Below, piece by piece: positions 1 through 8,800 of a stretch of 10,172 bases of DNA; the stretch's first letter is position 1; each line of letters starts with the position of its first letter. The notes below the pieces were generated by a model. That model was not told the origin of the DNA, made no database searches, and worked only from the letters and a program-made list of their open reading frames with translations. Origin of the DNA: Acidobacteriota bacterium. Lineage in GTDB: Bacteria; Acidobacteriota; Blastocatellia; RBC074. The DNA lies in the NCBI GenBank assembly GCA_013140935.1, contig JABFSD010000189.1, forward strand, positions 1 to 10,172, in the 5' to 3' direction. A program made the translations under genes and the position numbers.

Positions 1-313
1 CATCAATCCCAGTTCCGCCGAAACACAGGTGCAAGGCGCGGTCATAGACGGCCTCAGCGAAATGATGCAGGAAATCACGCTGAAAAACGGAGCGGTCGTG
101 CAATCGAACTATCACGAGCATCCGTGGCTGAAAATGTCGCAAACGCCGCCGCAAATCGAAGTCCATTTTCTGAAAACAAATAACCCGCCGACGGGCATGG
201 GCGAACCGGCGCTGCCGCCGATTCTACCCGCAGTTTGCAATGCGATTTTCACCGCGACGGGCGAACGCATTCGCACACTGCCGATGTCGAAACAAGGCTT
301 TAGCTTCGCATAA
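1..313 (+). CDS. Molybdopterin-binding large subunit of a xanthine dehydrogenase-family (IorB-like) hydroxylase, C-terminal fragment
   Basis: Only the last 103 codons are inside the window; the frame is open from base 2 and the 5' part lies upstream. A GTG at base 29 is in frame but is internal, because homology to the downstream paralogue continues on its 5' side. The fragment is the C-terminal end of the molybdenum-cofactor-binding subunit. It contains GMGEPALPP, whose Glu matches the conserved active-site glutamate of the xanthine dehydrogenase family, and ends in [17 protein letters not shown]. Over 94 aligned residues it matches the large subunit encoded at 2434-4644 at about 71 positions, with a one-residue insertion, and the two genes share an identical 28-base stretch (198-225 and 4529-4556). 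The [2Fe-2S] subunit gene begins 12 bases after its stop codon, so the two are very probably co-transcribed. Truncation is due to the window edge; nothing suggests a pseudogene. Substrate unknown. Confidence 0.9.
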   Translation, partial: INPSSAETQVQGAVIDGLSEMMQEITLKNGAVVQSNYHEHPWLKMSQTPPQIEVHFLKTNNPPTGMGEPALPPILPAVCNAIFTATGERIRTLPMSKQGFSFA

Positions 314-325
314 AGGAAAAAACTT

Positions 326-859
326 ATGATCAAACTGAAAGTAAACGGTAAGAACCAACAGTTCGACGGTGATCCTGAAATGCCGCTGCTGTGGTATTTG
401 CGAGATGAAGCCGATTTGAAAGGCACGAAATTCGGCTGCGGCATGGGCTTGTGCGGCGCGTGTACGATTCACGTCAACGGTCTGCCAACGCGCGCTTGTT
501 TAACGCCGGTGTCAGCGGCGGCGAATAAATCAATCACGACGATTGAAGGGCTTTCGGCGGAAGGTACGCATCCCGTGCAGGTCGCGTGGCAAGACCTAGA
601 CGTACCGCAATGCGGCTATTGTCAGGCCGGGCAGATGATGTCGGCCTGTGCATTGTTGGCGAAAACGCCGAAGCCCACCGACGCACAAATTGACGCCGCG
701 ATGGATGGCAATCTTTGTCGTTGTGGAACCTATCTGCGCATTCGTGCGGCGGTTCACAAAGCCGCTGAACTAACGACATCCAAAGCTGCGACGAAACCCG
801 CTGCCAAAGCGCCGCGCGCCGGAGCCAGCTTGATGCCTGCCAAAGGCGGCAAAAAATAA
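326..859 (+). CDS. (2Fe-2S)-binding small subunit of molybdenum hydroxylase (IorA/CoxS-like)
   Basis: This 177-residue protein carries the two [2Fe-2S] clusters that pass electrons away from the molybdenum centre of the large subunit. The N-terminal plant-type ferredoxin domain has ligands Cys38, Cys43, Cys46 and Cys58 (CGMGLCGAC and RAC). The C-terminal helical domain has Cys96, Cys99, Cys131 and Cys133 (CGYC and LCRC, 31 residues between the pairs), the standard pattern for this family. Residues after about 150 form an Ala/Lys-rich tail beyond the usual end of the fold, making the protein slightly longer than typical members (about 150-160). The ATG at 326 follows an AAAGGA ribosome-binding site (312-317) that overlaps the stop of the upstream large-subunit gene. 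There is no signal peptide; family knowledge suggests it is carried out as a folded complex by the Tat signal of its partner. It could pair with the upstream partial large subunit, the downstream complete one, or both. Confidence 0.95.
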   Translation: MIKLKVNGKNQQFDGDPEMPLLWYLRDEADLKGTKFGCGMGLCGACTIHVNGLPTRACLTPVSAAANKSITTIEGLSAEGTHPVQVAWQDLDVPQCGYCQAGQMMSACALLAKTPKPTDAQIDAAMDGNLCRCGTYLRIRAAVHKAAELTTSKAATKPAAKAPRAGASLMPAKGGKK

Positions 860-861
860 TT

Positions 862-866
862 AGGAG
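862..866 (+). promoter_or_regulatory. Ribosome-binding site of the propeller gene
   Basis: An AGGAG motif sits four bases before the ATG at 871, inside the 11-base gap after the [2Fe-2S] subunit stop. It fixes the start codon and supports translation from a shared message. Confidence 0.7.
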
Positions 867-870
867 ACTC

Positions 871-2124
871 ATGAAATTTTTATTTTCGATTACGTTACTT
901 TTTGCATTCGCTTTGTTGCCGCTGACGATTGGCAATACGGCAGCCGATGCCGAATGGCCGCAATGGCGCGGGGCGCTGCGCGATGGCAAATCCGTTGAAA
1001 CCGGCTTGCTCAAAACATGGCCTGAGAAAGGCCCAGGCGTCTCGTGGTCAATCGCCAATCTCGGCGAAGGTTACGGTTCGCTGGCAATTCGCGGCGAACG
1101 CATCTACGTGCAAGGCACAAGCGGCGCCACGGGTGAAGCCAAGAGTACGGTGTTTTGTTTGAACCGCGCCGACGGCAAGCAGATTTGGTCGGTCGCCTTT
1201 GGGCCGCGTTTGGATCAGGACAAAGGCAATGGGCCGCGCGGCACGCCTACGCTCGATGGCGATAGGATGTACGTCCTGACTGAGAACGGCGATCTGGCTT
1301 GCTTGCGCGAGAAAGATGGCTCATCGGTGTGGAGCAAAAACATCCTGAAAGAGTTCGGCGGCAGCAACCCCAAATGGCTGATCAGCGAATCGCCTTTGAT
1401 TGACGGCAATAAGTTGATCGTCTCGCCCGGCGGCAAAGAAGCAGGCATCGTCGCGCTCGACAAGATGACGGGCAAAGAAATTTGGCGCACCAAAGAGTTG
1501 AGCGCCGAGACCGGCTACGCGTCGAACATCATTGCCGAAGTCGGCGGTGTGCGCAGCTATCTCAACTTCACTTCCAGTGCAGCCGTTGGCGTGCGTGCGA
1601 GCGACGGCAAGCTGATGTTTTCTTATGCCAACGCTTCAAACCGTACTGCCAATTGCGCGACGGCGGTGCTGGCCGACAACAAAGTATTTTTCTCTTCGGC
1701 CTATGGCACAGGTGGAGCCTTGCTCAACCTCAAAGCCGAAAACGGCGAAGTGAAAGCCGAAGAAGCCTACTTCACCAAAGAGATGATGAACCATCACGGC
1801 GGCATGGTGTTGGTGAACGGTTATCTTTACGGATTCTCGAACGCGATTCTGACTTGCATCGAATTCAATACCGGCAAAGTGATGTGGAAAGACCGCAGCG
1901 TCGGCAAAGGTTCGCTCACTTATGCGGACGGCATGCTTTACCTGCTCGGCGAAAAACAACTCGTCGGCTTGGCCGAAGCCAGCCCTACGGCTTACGCTGA
2001 GAAAGGCCGCTTTCCGATCAATGATCGCGGTTGGGATAGCTGGGCGCATCCGGTCGTGCTGGGCGGCAAGCTGTATATCCGCAATCAAAACGAACTCACT
2101 TGCTATGACGTGAAGGCAAAATAA
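871..2124 (+). CDS. Secreted PQQ-like beta-propeller repeat protein
   Basis: This 417-residue protein starts with a Sec signal peptide: Lys2, a hydrophobic stretch at about 4-20, and probable cleavage after ADA27. The mature protein begins EWPQWRGALRDGKS, the characteristic opening of PQQ-binding-like (PQQ_2 / BamB-like) beta-propellers. Blade-like repeats follow, built as GxxIYV...LNRADGKQIW (about 74-106), DRMYVLTENGDLACL...GSSVW (131-154), KLIVSPGG...LDKMTGKEIW (181-205), a degenerate blade (222-250), KVFFSSAYG (271-279), YLYGFSNAILTCIEFNTGKVMW (318-339), GMLYLLGEKQLVGL (354-367) and KLYIRNQNELTCYDV (400-414). No CXXCH heme motif is present and the length fits a single propeller, so it is unlikely to be a quinohemoprotein dehydrogenase; real PQQ binding is doubtful. 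It lies 11 bases after the [2Fe-2S] subunit, which suggests co-expression. A role as periplasmic accessory or electron-transfer partner of the hydroxylase is inference only. Confidence 0.9.
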   Translation: MKFLFSITLLFAFALLPLTIGNTAADAEWPQWRGALRDGKSVETGLLKTWPEKGPGVSWSIANLGEGYGSLAIRGERIYVQGTSGATGEAKSTVFCLNRADGKQIWSVAFGPRLDQDKGNGPRGTPTLDGDRMYVLTENGDLACLREKDGSSVWSKNILKEFGGSNPKWLISESPLIDGNKLIVSPGGKEAGIVALDKMTGKEIWRTKELSAETGYASNIIAEVGGVRSYLNFTSSAAVGVRASDGKLMFSYANASNRTANCATAVLADNKVFFSSAYGTGGALLNLKAENGEVKAEEAYFTKEMMNHHGGMVLVNGYLYGFSNAILTCIEFNTGKVMWKDRSVGKGSLTYADGMLYLLGEKQLVGLAEASPTAYAEKGRFPINDRGWDSWAHPVVLGGKLYIRNQNELTCYDVKAK

Positions 2125-2125
2125 G

Positions 2126-2411
2126 GATTTTTTTTCTTCCACGAAATAACACGAAGAAAGACACGAAGAAGAATGTTTTGTTGGGAAGGTTCGCTGATCT
2201 TTGAATGGTTTCGGTGAGTGATGCAAGGGGCGGCAAAAAAAAGCAAAGAGAGGCAAAAATAGCAAAAAAACTTTTTGCCTTTTTTGCAACTTTTTGCCCT
2301 TTTTGCAGCCAATAGCTTTCACCTGCGAACCCATTCCATTCCACCTGAACTATCCACACCAGAGAAAGGTTTTCTTCGTGTCCTCCTTCGTGTGACTTCG
2401 TGGAGGAAATC
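2126..2411. repeat. Long imperfect palindrome filling the intergenic gap (fold-back/MITE-like element)
   Basis: The gap between the propeller stop (2124) and the next start (2434) contains one nested inverted repeat. The outer arms are 2134-2172 and 2370-2408; aligned as reverse complements they agree at 33 of 39 positions. Each arm holds three CACGAA units (left 2140, 2150, 2162) or TTCGTG units (right 2375, 2387, 2397), and the 10- and 12-base spacings are mirrored. Further in, GAATGG (2203-2208) pairs with CCATTC (2331-2336). Near the middle, GGCGGCAAAAA (from about 2229) faces TTTTTGCAGCC (to 2310), and GCAAAAA/TTTTTGC close around the centre. All pairs are centred near 2270, so this is one structure and not several hairpins. 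No protein is encoded convincingly. It could be a non-autonomous fold-back element or an mRNA hairpin separating the upstream and downstream genes. Confidence 0.75.
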
Positions 2412-2420
2412 TGAAAGCTA

Positions 2421-2425
2421 GAGGA
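2421..2425 (+). promoter_or_regulatory. Ribosome-binding site of the complete large subunit
   Basis: GAGGA lies eight bases before the ATG at 2434 and just outside the palindrome's right arm, so the element has not displaced the translation signal. It decides the start codon together with the Tat motif that follows immediately. Confidence 0.65.
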
Positions 2426-2433
2426 AAAATTTT

Positions 2434-4644
2434 ATGACTAAGATAAATGTCAATCGTCGCTCATTTCTAAAAGCCTCTGCGCTGGCAGGTGGAGGTTTCA
2501 TGTTAGGGCTTTATCCCAAAGCCGCTGCGGTATTGGCGCAACGCCAACAGGTTCCGCTGACGCCGACTGATTTCGTCAGCATCGCTGCTAACAATATCGT
2601 CACGATCATTTCGCGCAACCCTGAGACCGGACAACATTCGCTGAATATGCTGGCGATGCTGGTCGCCGACGAACTCGACGTAGACTGGAAGAACGTCAAA
2701 GTCATTCGCCCTGATGCCGATACGAAATACGGCCCGCAATTCACGGGCGGCAGCACGGCGACGCCGACGAATTGGGAGCCGATGCGACAGGTCGGCGCGG
2801 CTTCGCGGCACATGATCATCGCCGCCGCTGCACAAACGTGGGGCGTCACGGCTACGGAATGCACCACCGCATCAGGTCGCGTAATGCACGCGGCCTCGAA
2901 TCGTTCGGCTTCGTATGGCGAACTCGCCGCCAAAGCCGTGACTAGCCCCGTGCCCGATGTCAAAACGCTCAAGCTCAAAGACCCGAAGGATTACAAGATC
3001 ATCGGCACGACGACGCCTGACGTAGAGATCAAAGACATTGTGACCGGCAAACCGATTTTCGGCATTGATATAAAAGTGCCGGGCATGCTTTACGCGGTGT
3101 TTGAAAAGACGCCCGTACCCGGCGGCAAAGCCGTCAGCGCCAATCTCGACGCCGTCAAAGCGATGAAAGGCGTCAAGCATGCTTTCATCATCGAAGGCAA
3201 ACCGCGCATCAAAAACTTCCCCAACTTTTTGAACGATGACACCGGCCTCGAATCCGGCGTAGCCATCGTCGCCGACAGTTGGTGGGCCGCGAAAACTGCG
3301 CGCGAAAAACTTGAAGTGAAATGGGACGAAGGCCAATGGGCGACCTCCGACAGCGCCGCGATTGCGAAAAAGGCCGACGAACTTTCTAAGCAAACGCCTG
3401 CACGTACGCTACGCAAAGACGGCGACCCTGAAGCCGTTTTCAAACGCGCTGACGTAAAAGTCGTCGAGAGTTCTTATGTCTTCCCGTTCATCTCGCACGC
3501 GCCGCTCGAACCACAAAATTGCACCGCGCATTTCAAAGACGGGAAGCTCGAAATCTGGTCTACGAGCCAGACGCCGCAGATCGGCAAAACCATTGTGTCG
3601 CGCACGATGGGCATGCCTGAGAAAGACATCACCGTTCACATGGTACGCGCGGGCGGCGGCTTCGGGCGGCGGTTGTATAACGAATACATGGTCGAAGCCG
3701 CGTGGATTTCTAAAACCGTCGGCGCTCCGGTTAAGCTGCTGTGGACGCGCGAAGACGATATGCAACACGATTATTATCGTTCGGGCGGATTCCAATACCT
3801 GAAAGCCGCCGTAGACAACTCGGGCAAGCTCGTCGGCTGGCACAATCACTATGTTGGTTACGGCGAAGGCGAAACTTTCACGCACGCGGGTGAAGTCAAC
3901 GGCAACGAATTTCCTTCGCGGTTCATTCCGAACTTCCAACTGCAAGCGACGGTGATGCCGCTCGGCATCAAGACCGGAGCCTTGCGCGCGCCGCGTTCCA
4001 ACGTTTACGGCTGGGTCTATCAATCCTTCCTTGACGAACTCGCGCACGCGGCAGGCAAAGACCCAGTGCAATTCCGCCTGGAGTTGTTGAGCGCCGGGCC
4101 GCCAGCGGGTACGCAAGGCGTGATGAATCCGCAACGCATGATTGACGTAGTGAAACTCGTCGCCGAAAAATCAGGCTGGAGCCAACAGAAATTTCCCAAA
4201 GGCCGCGCGCTCGGCATCGGCTTTCATTACAGCCATCTCGGATACTTCGCCGAAGTCGCCGATGTGACCGTCAATGCCAACAAAAAAATCAAAGTGAATA
4301 AAGTCTGGGTCGTCGGTGACATCGGCAGCCACATCATCAACGTAGGCGCTTCAGAAAACCTCACGCAAGGCGCAATCGTAGACGGCATGAGCGAAATGTT
4401 GCAGGAAATTACGCTGGCAAAAGGCCGCGTCGTGCAATCGAACTACCACCAACATCCGCTGGTGAAGATGTCGCAAACGCCGCCCATCGAGGTGCATTGG
4501 ATCAAGTCCAACAACTCGCCTACGGGTTTGGGCGAACCGGCGCTGCCGCCGATTCTGCCTGCGATTGCGAACGCGGTTTTTTCTGCAACCGGCGAACGCA
4601 TTCGCACGATGCCGATGACGAAACAGGGCTTCAGCTTCGCGTAA
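2434..4644 (+). CDS. Tat-exported molybdopterin-binding large subunit, xanthine dehydrogenase family (isoquinoline 1-oxidoreductase beta-like)
   Basis: This 736-residue protein is the catalytic molybdenum-cofactor subunit of a periplasmic hydroxylase or dehydrogenase. The N-terminus has a twin-arginine signal (NRRSFLK, Arg8-Arg9), a hydrophobic segment to about 34 and probable cleavage near AVLA35. The order then follows IorB-like proteins: an N-terminal region with GGSTATPTNWEPMRQVGAASR, the first molybdopterin-binding domain, then the cofactor motif GGGFGRR at 407-413, GALRAPRSN at 515-523 (loop near the molybdenum site) and LGEPALPP near the C-terminus, where Glu701 is the expected catalytic base. 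The length agrees with single-chain IorB-type subunits (about 700-780). It belongs with the [2Fe-2S] subunit at 326-859 and is a close paralogue of the gene cut at the left window edge. The 309-base gap with a large palindrome upstream means it may be expressed separately from the first three genes. Family assignment is firm; the substrate (N-heterocycle, aldehyde or other) cannot be inferred. Confidence 0.95.
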   Translation: MTKINVNRRSFLKASALAGGGFMLGLYPKAAAVLAQRQQVPLTPTDFVSIAANNIVTIISRNPETGQHSLNMLAMLVADELDVDWKNVKVIRPDADTKYGPQFTGGSTATPTNWEPMRQVGAASRHMIIAAAAQTWGVTATECTTASGRVMHAASNRSASYGELAAKAVTSPVPDVKTLKLKDPKDYKIIGTTTPDVEIKDIVTGKPIFGIDIKVPGMLYAVFEKTPVPGGKAVSANLDAVKAMKGVKHAFIIEGKPRIKNFPNFLNDDTGLESGVAIVADSWWAAKTAREKLEVKWDEGQWATSDSAAIAKKADELSKQTPARTLRKDGDPEAVFKRADVKVVESSYVFPFISHAPLEPQNCTAHFKDGKLEIWSTSQTPQIGKTIVSRTMGMPEKDITVHMVRAGGGFGRRLYNEYMVEAAWISKTVGAPVKLLWTREDDMQHDYYRSGGFQYLKAAVDNSGKLVGWHNHYVGYGEGETFTHAGEVNGNEFPSRFIPNFQLQATVMPLGIKTGALRAPRSNVYGWVYQSFLDELAHAAGKDPVQFRLELLSAGPPAGTQGVMNPQRMIDVVKLVAEKSGWSQQKFPKGRALGIGFHYSHLGYFAEVADVTVNANKKIKVNKVWVVGDIGSHIINVGASENLTQGAIVDGMSEMLQEITLAKGRVVQSNYHQHPLVKMSQTPPIEVHWIKSNNSPTGLGEPALPPILPAIANAVFSATGERIRTMPMTKQGFSFA

Positions 4645-4717
4645 ATTGAAGCGTAGGGATCGGAGGATCGCCAGCAACAGAGGTACAAGCAGAAGCCTTC
4701 CTTACCAATCAGAAAAA

Positions 4718-5725
4718 CTATGGCAAGTGATTCAGTGCCGCGATGTTTGCTGCCTCGTGCAAGCGTTTCATTTCGTAATCGGTCAGCGCCCGTTTGAAAA
4801 CGGCTAATCCGCCAAACTTTCCCTTGGTCGCTTCGCGCAACATTTCACCGACGGCATAGCGTGCGGCGACGGTGAAATCAGCCCCGTCGCCGGGCTTCGT
4901 CGCCGCGTGCAATTTTGGGTCATACCGAAAGATGCCGCGCCCGTGATAGTAAGGATTCATCCCGCGATCTTTGCCACCCGGGCCTTCGCTGATGAAGTAA
5001 GGATCAGTGCGTTTGTCTTTCACCGGATCAAGCGCACGCGGTTCCATCACACCGTTGACGTAGGCGCGAATGTATTTGCCGTCATATGTGAAACCGAGCG
5101 TACACCATTCCTCTTCCGGCACTTTGGAAACCGAAGCGGCGTAATCAGCGCACCACGGAAACGCGCTGCCATTGGCTCGGCGCGTGACACCGCCTTCGCT
5201 GGATATGTGCGGCGTCAATTGCAGTGGCGCGCCGTATGTCGGCATATTCATCAACAGGGCGTATTGGCGTGTACCAGTGTCGTCATTTGCGCCTTTGCCT
5301 TCGCTCCACATACCGGCGATGGTGCGGCTTTGCTTTAGATCAATGATGCGCACGGCGGCAAACATGCTGACATGCGCGTCTTTGCCGCTAATGTTCAGGT
5401 CGCCAGTTTCGGCGTAGGGAATGCGAAAGTATTGTGTGCCGTTGAGTGCGGCGGAATACCCCGAAAACGGCCCGCCCGCGACACGCGCGATGGGGCCGCT
5501 GACTTCTTGCAACGGATGTTTTTGTTTAGTGCCAGAAGACACACGCGATTGTCCGGCGTCTTCGCCAAACGTCCAGAAGGCGACGAGTCCGGGTATTTTC
5601 TCTATGACTTTGCGGTTGCCGGTTGGCTTGGGAATTATTGCTTCGGAAGAATTGAAAGCACTGATTAAGAACAGCAAGGTGATACCGAAGTATAAGTGTA
5701 AGACCTTAACCTTGAATCCGATCAT
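4718..5725 (-). CDS. Secreted LamG-like (concanavalin A-like lectin/glucanase fold) protein
   Basis: I use the ATG at 5725 (335 residues) because it yields a classic Sec signal: Lys5 and Lys7, a hydrophobic core at about 8-23 and likely cleavage after SSEA29. An in-frame ATG at 5809 would add 28 residues and bury the signal, and no ribosome-binding site precedes it. The mature part reads as a LamG-like jelly-roll domain: [10 protein letters not shown] (45-53), [14 protein letters not shown] (91-104), a central strand region, [23 protein letters not shown] (about 205-226) and the family-typical ending [23 protein letters not shown] (about 304-326). Cys192 and Cys208 might form a disulfide in the periplasm or outside the cell. 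Such domains usually bind carbohydrate or other ligands; no catalytic motif is visible and the ligand is unknown. It lies downstream of the TonB-dependent receptor on the same strand but behind a strong terminator, so it is probably a separate unit. It converges with the molybdenum hydroxylase cluster (73-base gap with no clear terminator). Confidence 0.8.
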   Translation of the reverse strand: MIGFKVKVLHLYFGITLLFLISAFNSSEAIIPKPTGNRKVIEKIPGLVAFWTFGEDAGQSRVSSGTKQKHPLQEVSGPIARVAGGPFSGYSAALNGTQYFRIPYAETGDLNISGKDAHVSMFAAVRIIDLKQSRTIAGMWSEGKGANDDTGTRQYALLMNMPTYGAPLQLTPHISSEGGVTRRANGSAFPWCADYAASVSKVPEEEWCTLGFTYDGKYIRAYVNGVMEPRALDPVKDKRTDPYFISEGPGGKDRGMNPYYHGRGIFRYDPKLHAATKPGDGADFTVAARYAVGEMLREATKGKFGGLAVFKRALTDYEMKRLHEAANIAALNHLP

Positions 5726-5804
5726 AAAACTTCTGGTTGTGTGGTTTAGCGGAATAGATTGCAACATCCACAACAATCCCACGACATCGAATGCACCAGC
5801 ATTT

Positions 5805-5858
5805 AGCAAAAGAGACGCAGCCGGCCAACGCCCATGCGCGGCCGGTTGCGTCTTTCGT
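5805..5858 (-). terminator. Intrinsic terminator after the TonB-dependent receptor gene
   Basis: The arms GACGCAGCCGGCC (5814-5826) and GGCCGGTTGCGTC (5840-5852) pair over 13 bases with a single G-U-compatible position around a 13-base loop. Read on the minus strand, the stem is followed by TCTTTT, giving a T-rich tail. It starts about 20 bases after the receptor stop at 5876. The plus-strand side also has a short T-rich stretch, but no plus-strand gene ends here. Confidence 0.8.
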
Positions 5859-5875
5859 CTAAATTTGGAAACAGG

Positions 5876-8800
5876 TTAGAACCTGAACTTCAGCGCCAAT
5901 TCCACTTGGCGCGGATCGAGCGTGCCCAATCCGTGCGTGCCGAAATTGGAACTGTCGCCGTATTTCGGCAGGATGCCGCTGGCCGAGTTGTTCCTGATCT
6001 CGATGTTGCCGAGGTTGCCGTTGTAATCAACGAAGTTGGCGCGATTGAGCATGTTCTGGAAGTTCGCCGAGAATTCAAACACGTACCGCTCCTTGAAGCG
6101 GAAATCGCGCTGCACGCTCATATTCCACAGATAAACGTTTTCGGTGCGGTAATCGGAATGGAACGGCGCGTTGCTGCCGCGCCAATACACGTTGCGTTGC
6201 AACGAGCCGTTCGCCGTGGTGACGACTTCGCCCTGAAAGGCGTCCGAACTGTAGCGCAGGAAGCAGAAATTGCAGGGCGTGATCCGGCGTCCGCTCGGCA
6301 AGGTGACCGTCGTTCTGCCGTCGTACCAGCGTTGCAGTTCCTTCGGCACTTCAATCGGAACGCCTGCCAGCCGGTGCGTGCGTCCGTTCAAGCTGTTGTT
6401 GGACGCGCCGCCCAGATTATCCGGCGTGCCTGTTTGTAAGGTGACGGAGCCGCCCGTGCGCCAGCCGCCCGCGATAGCGCGCACCACCGCATTGCCCGCC
6501 GCCAGCGCGCCGCCTTTGCCGAACGGCAGTTCGTACACATACGACGTGACAAACCGGTGCGGAATGTCGGTCGAGGCGAGATACTTGTTATTGTCCAGGT
6601 TGATGAGGTCGAAACCGCCTACGCCCGCGCCATCATCGAAGCCGTTGCTCTGGGCATTCGTGTTGGTGAATTGCAATTGCTTCGACCAGGTGTAATGCGC
6701 ATTGAATTGCAATCCGCTGGCAAAGCGCCGCTCAATCTGAAGCTGCAAGCCGTTGTAGTTTGAAAACCCCAGTGAACGTTGCGCGGTAAAACCCAGCAGG
6801 TGCGGGAAGGCATATAGCGTTTGGCGCAATTGCAACGTACGGTTGCCCAGCGATCCCGTGAAAGGAATAAGCGCGCCCGTCGCGGGTTGGTAAGGATTGG
6901 CAACCTGATCGGTGCCTTTATTGCCAGTGCCGTTGCGGGCGATGTAATCAGCGCGCCATTCATTGAGCGTGCTGTCGGAAAGGAACTGATCGTTATTGCC
7001 AAAGCTGACGCTGCCGATGGGCAGCCGCGTTCCGCGCGTGCCGACATACCCGGCTGAAGCCAACCAGTTTTTGCCGAATTGCCGTTGCACAAATAAATTC
7101 CACTGATGCGAACGACCGTTCTTGTGATTGTAATCAAAGCGCGGGTTGGAATTGCCGTACAGCGCCGGTGCGCTCAGATCGTTCGCCGTGGGAATAATCA
7201 CGCGCGTCACGTCGGCGAAGTTACCGACGACTACGCCCTGTGGATTCGTCCCGAATCGGTTGCTGTCCAGATACGGCGAGTAAGAACCCATGCCGTAATT
7301 ATAGGCTCCGTCGAAATAGCCGGTATTGGTCGGCAGATACGTCAGCCCGTAACCGCCGCGCACTACCGTGCTTTCTGTCAGCCGATAAGCGAAACCGAGG
7401 CGCGGGCCGAAGTTATCGTATTCGGGTTGCCACAGATATCCGCCCGGTCGGTTCGTGCCCGGAAAGATGACTTCGCCGCGCGTGCCGAAGGGATTTTTCC
7501 CATTCAAATCTACCGAACTGGCGCGGTTGAAGCGGTCTGTCGGCGGCGCTTGAAAATCCCAGCGCAGCCCCAGATTCAGCGTCAGCTTTTGCGTAGGCCG
7601 CCAATCGTTTTGCGTATACAGCGCGGAATATTTTTGCGACAACGCGGGCTTGACGTTGAAGCCCTGCCCGATTTCCAGATTCCCCGCGCCAAGCAGCAGG
7701 CTGGCGTAAGCGTGTCCGCCCTGATTGGCGTCCACTGCGTTGACCAATCCGCCCGTCGTGTTGATGATCGGGCCAGCCGTCAGCCCGCCATCCACGCGGA
7801 AAGAAATGGACTCCTGATTGTCGGTGTAATTCGAGAGCAGATTGCGGAACTCTGCCCCGCCTTTCAACGTCCACTTGCCCAGCGTTTTCGTCAGGTTCCC
7901 CACCAGATGCAGATTGGTTTGCCGCTCGAATTTATGCTGATAGGCGTTGGCTTCCAGCGCCGACCAGTAAGCCGCGCCGCTGGTGAAAAAGTTGGGCGGC
8001 ACGCCCGGCAACTGAATCGCCGCTTGCAGCCGCGCGGGAATGCCGAAGTCCGCATAATTGAGATCGTCGTAACCCGGCGTGCGCGATTGCGTGCTGATGC
8101 GGTTGAAGCCGAAACGGATGTCGGCGACCAGGCTGGGAGAAAGCGTCCAGGTGTCACCGAGCGAGCCGTAATAGTTGTTGTCCTGTGTCAGGCGCGCGAA
8201 ACCTTCCGCGCCGCTGCTGAACCGGCTGTCGTCTGCCCACGTCGAAGGCGTATTGATGATTCCCTTGTTGAGACCGCCGGTGAAATAGAGCGAATGATTC
8301 TGTCCCAGCCGGTAATCCACGCGCGAGTTGAGATTGTTGCGCGAAAATGTGCGCGTCGCCGTGCGGATAAAATTATTGGTTCCGAAAGCGTCATCGGGCG
8401 TGCGGTTCGGCAGCGGATAGTTGCTGAACAGGCGCAGGATGTTCGGGTCGGGATTGGTGATGATGGCGTTGGGAATTTCCTGCCGCGTGAAGGCGTTGTT
8501 GCCCGTCGCCGTGACTTTGTAAGGATCGAAGAGTTGCAGCTTGGTTGCCGTGCCTCTGACATTCACCAGCGTCTGGCTGAAATCGCCCTTGCGCTCACGC
8601 TCGGTCGGCACGGTGCGCAGAAAGACCGCGCCCTGATCGAAGCTCAGCCCCTCGTAGCTGGTGAAAAAAACCAGCTTGTCCTTGCCATTGTAAAGTTTGG
8701 GAATGCGCACCGATCCGCCAAACGTGCCGCCGTAGGTGTAGACCTTGAACTCAGGCCGCGCAATCGCCCGCGCGTTGTTGCTGAAACTGTTGGCGTTGAG

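Noticed and set aside
1636..2359. Minus-strand open frames across the palindrome and the propeller gene
   Set aside because: They read Lys/Phe-rich low-complexity translation of the A/T tracts and antisense of the propeller gene; no coding evidence.
2134..2408. CRISPR-like array from repeated CACGAA/GCAAAAA units
   Set aside because: The units are 6-8 bases long, spaced by about one helical turn, and arranged as inverted arms; there are no spacers or 25-35-base repeats.
3409..4134. Minus-strand open frame of 241 codons within the large subunit
   Set aside because: Antisense shadow of a gene with clear family motifs; the translation has no recognisable domain.
4645..4717. Possible terminator between the convergent large-subunit and LamG-like genes
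   Set aside because: Only weak GATC-based pairing was found and no T-run follows, so none is called.
5726..5809. N-terminal extension of the LamG-like protein (28 extra codons)
   Set aside because: It would place a Sec signal peptide internally and begins beside the receptor terminator with no ribosome-binding site.
5834..6439. Open frame of 201 codons on the plus strand
   Set aside because: It runs across the receptor terminator and antisense to the receptor's C-terminal barrel; no domain or start signal supports it.
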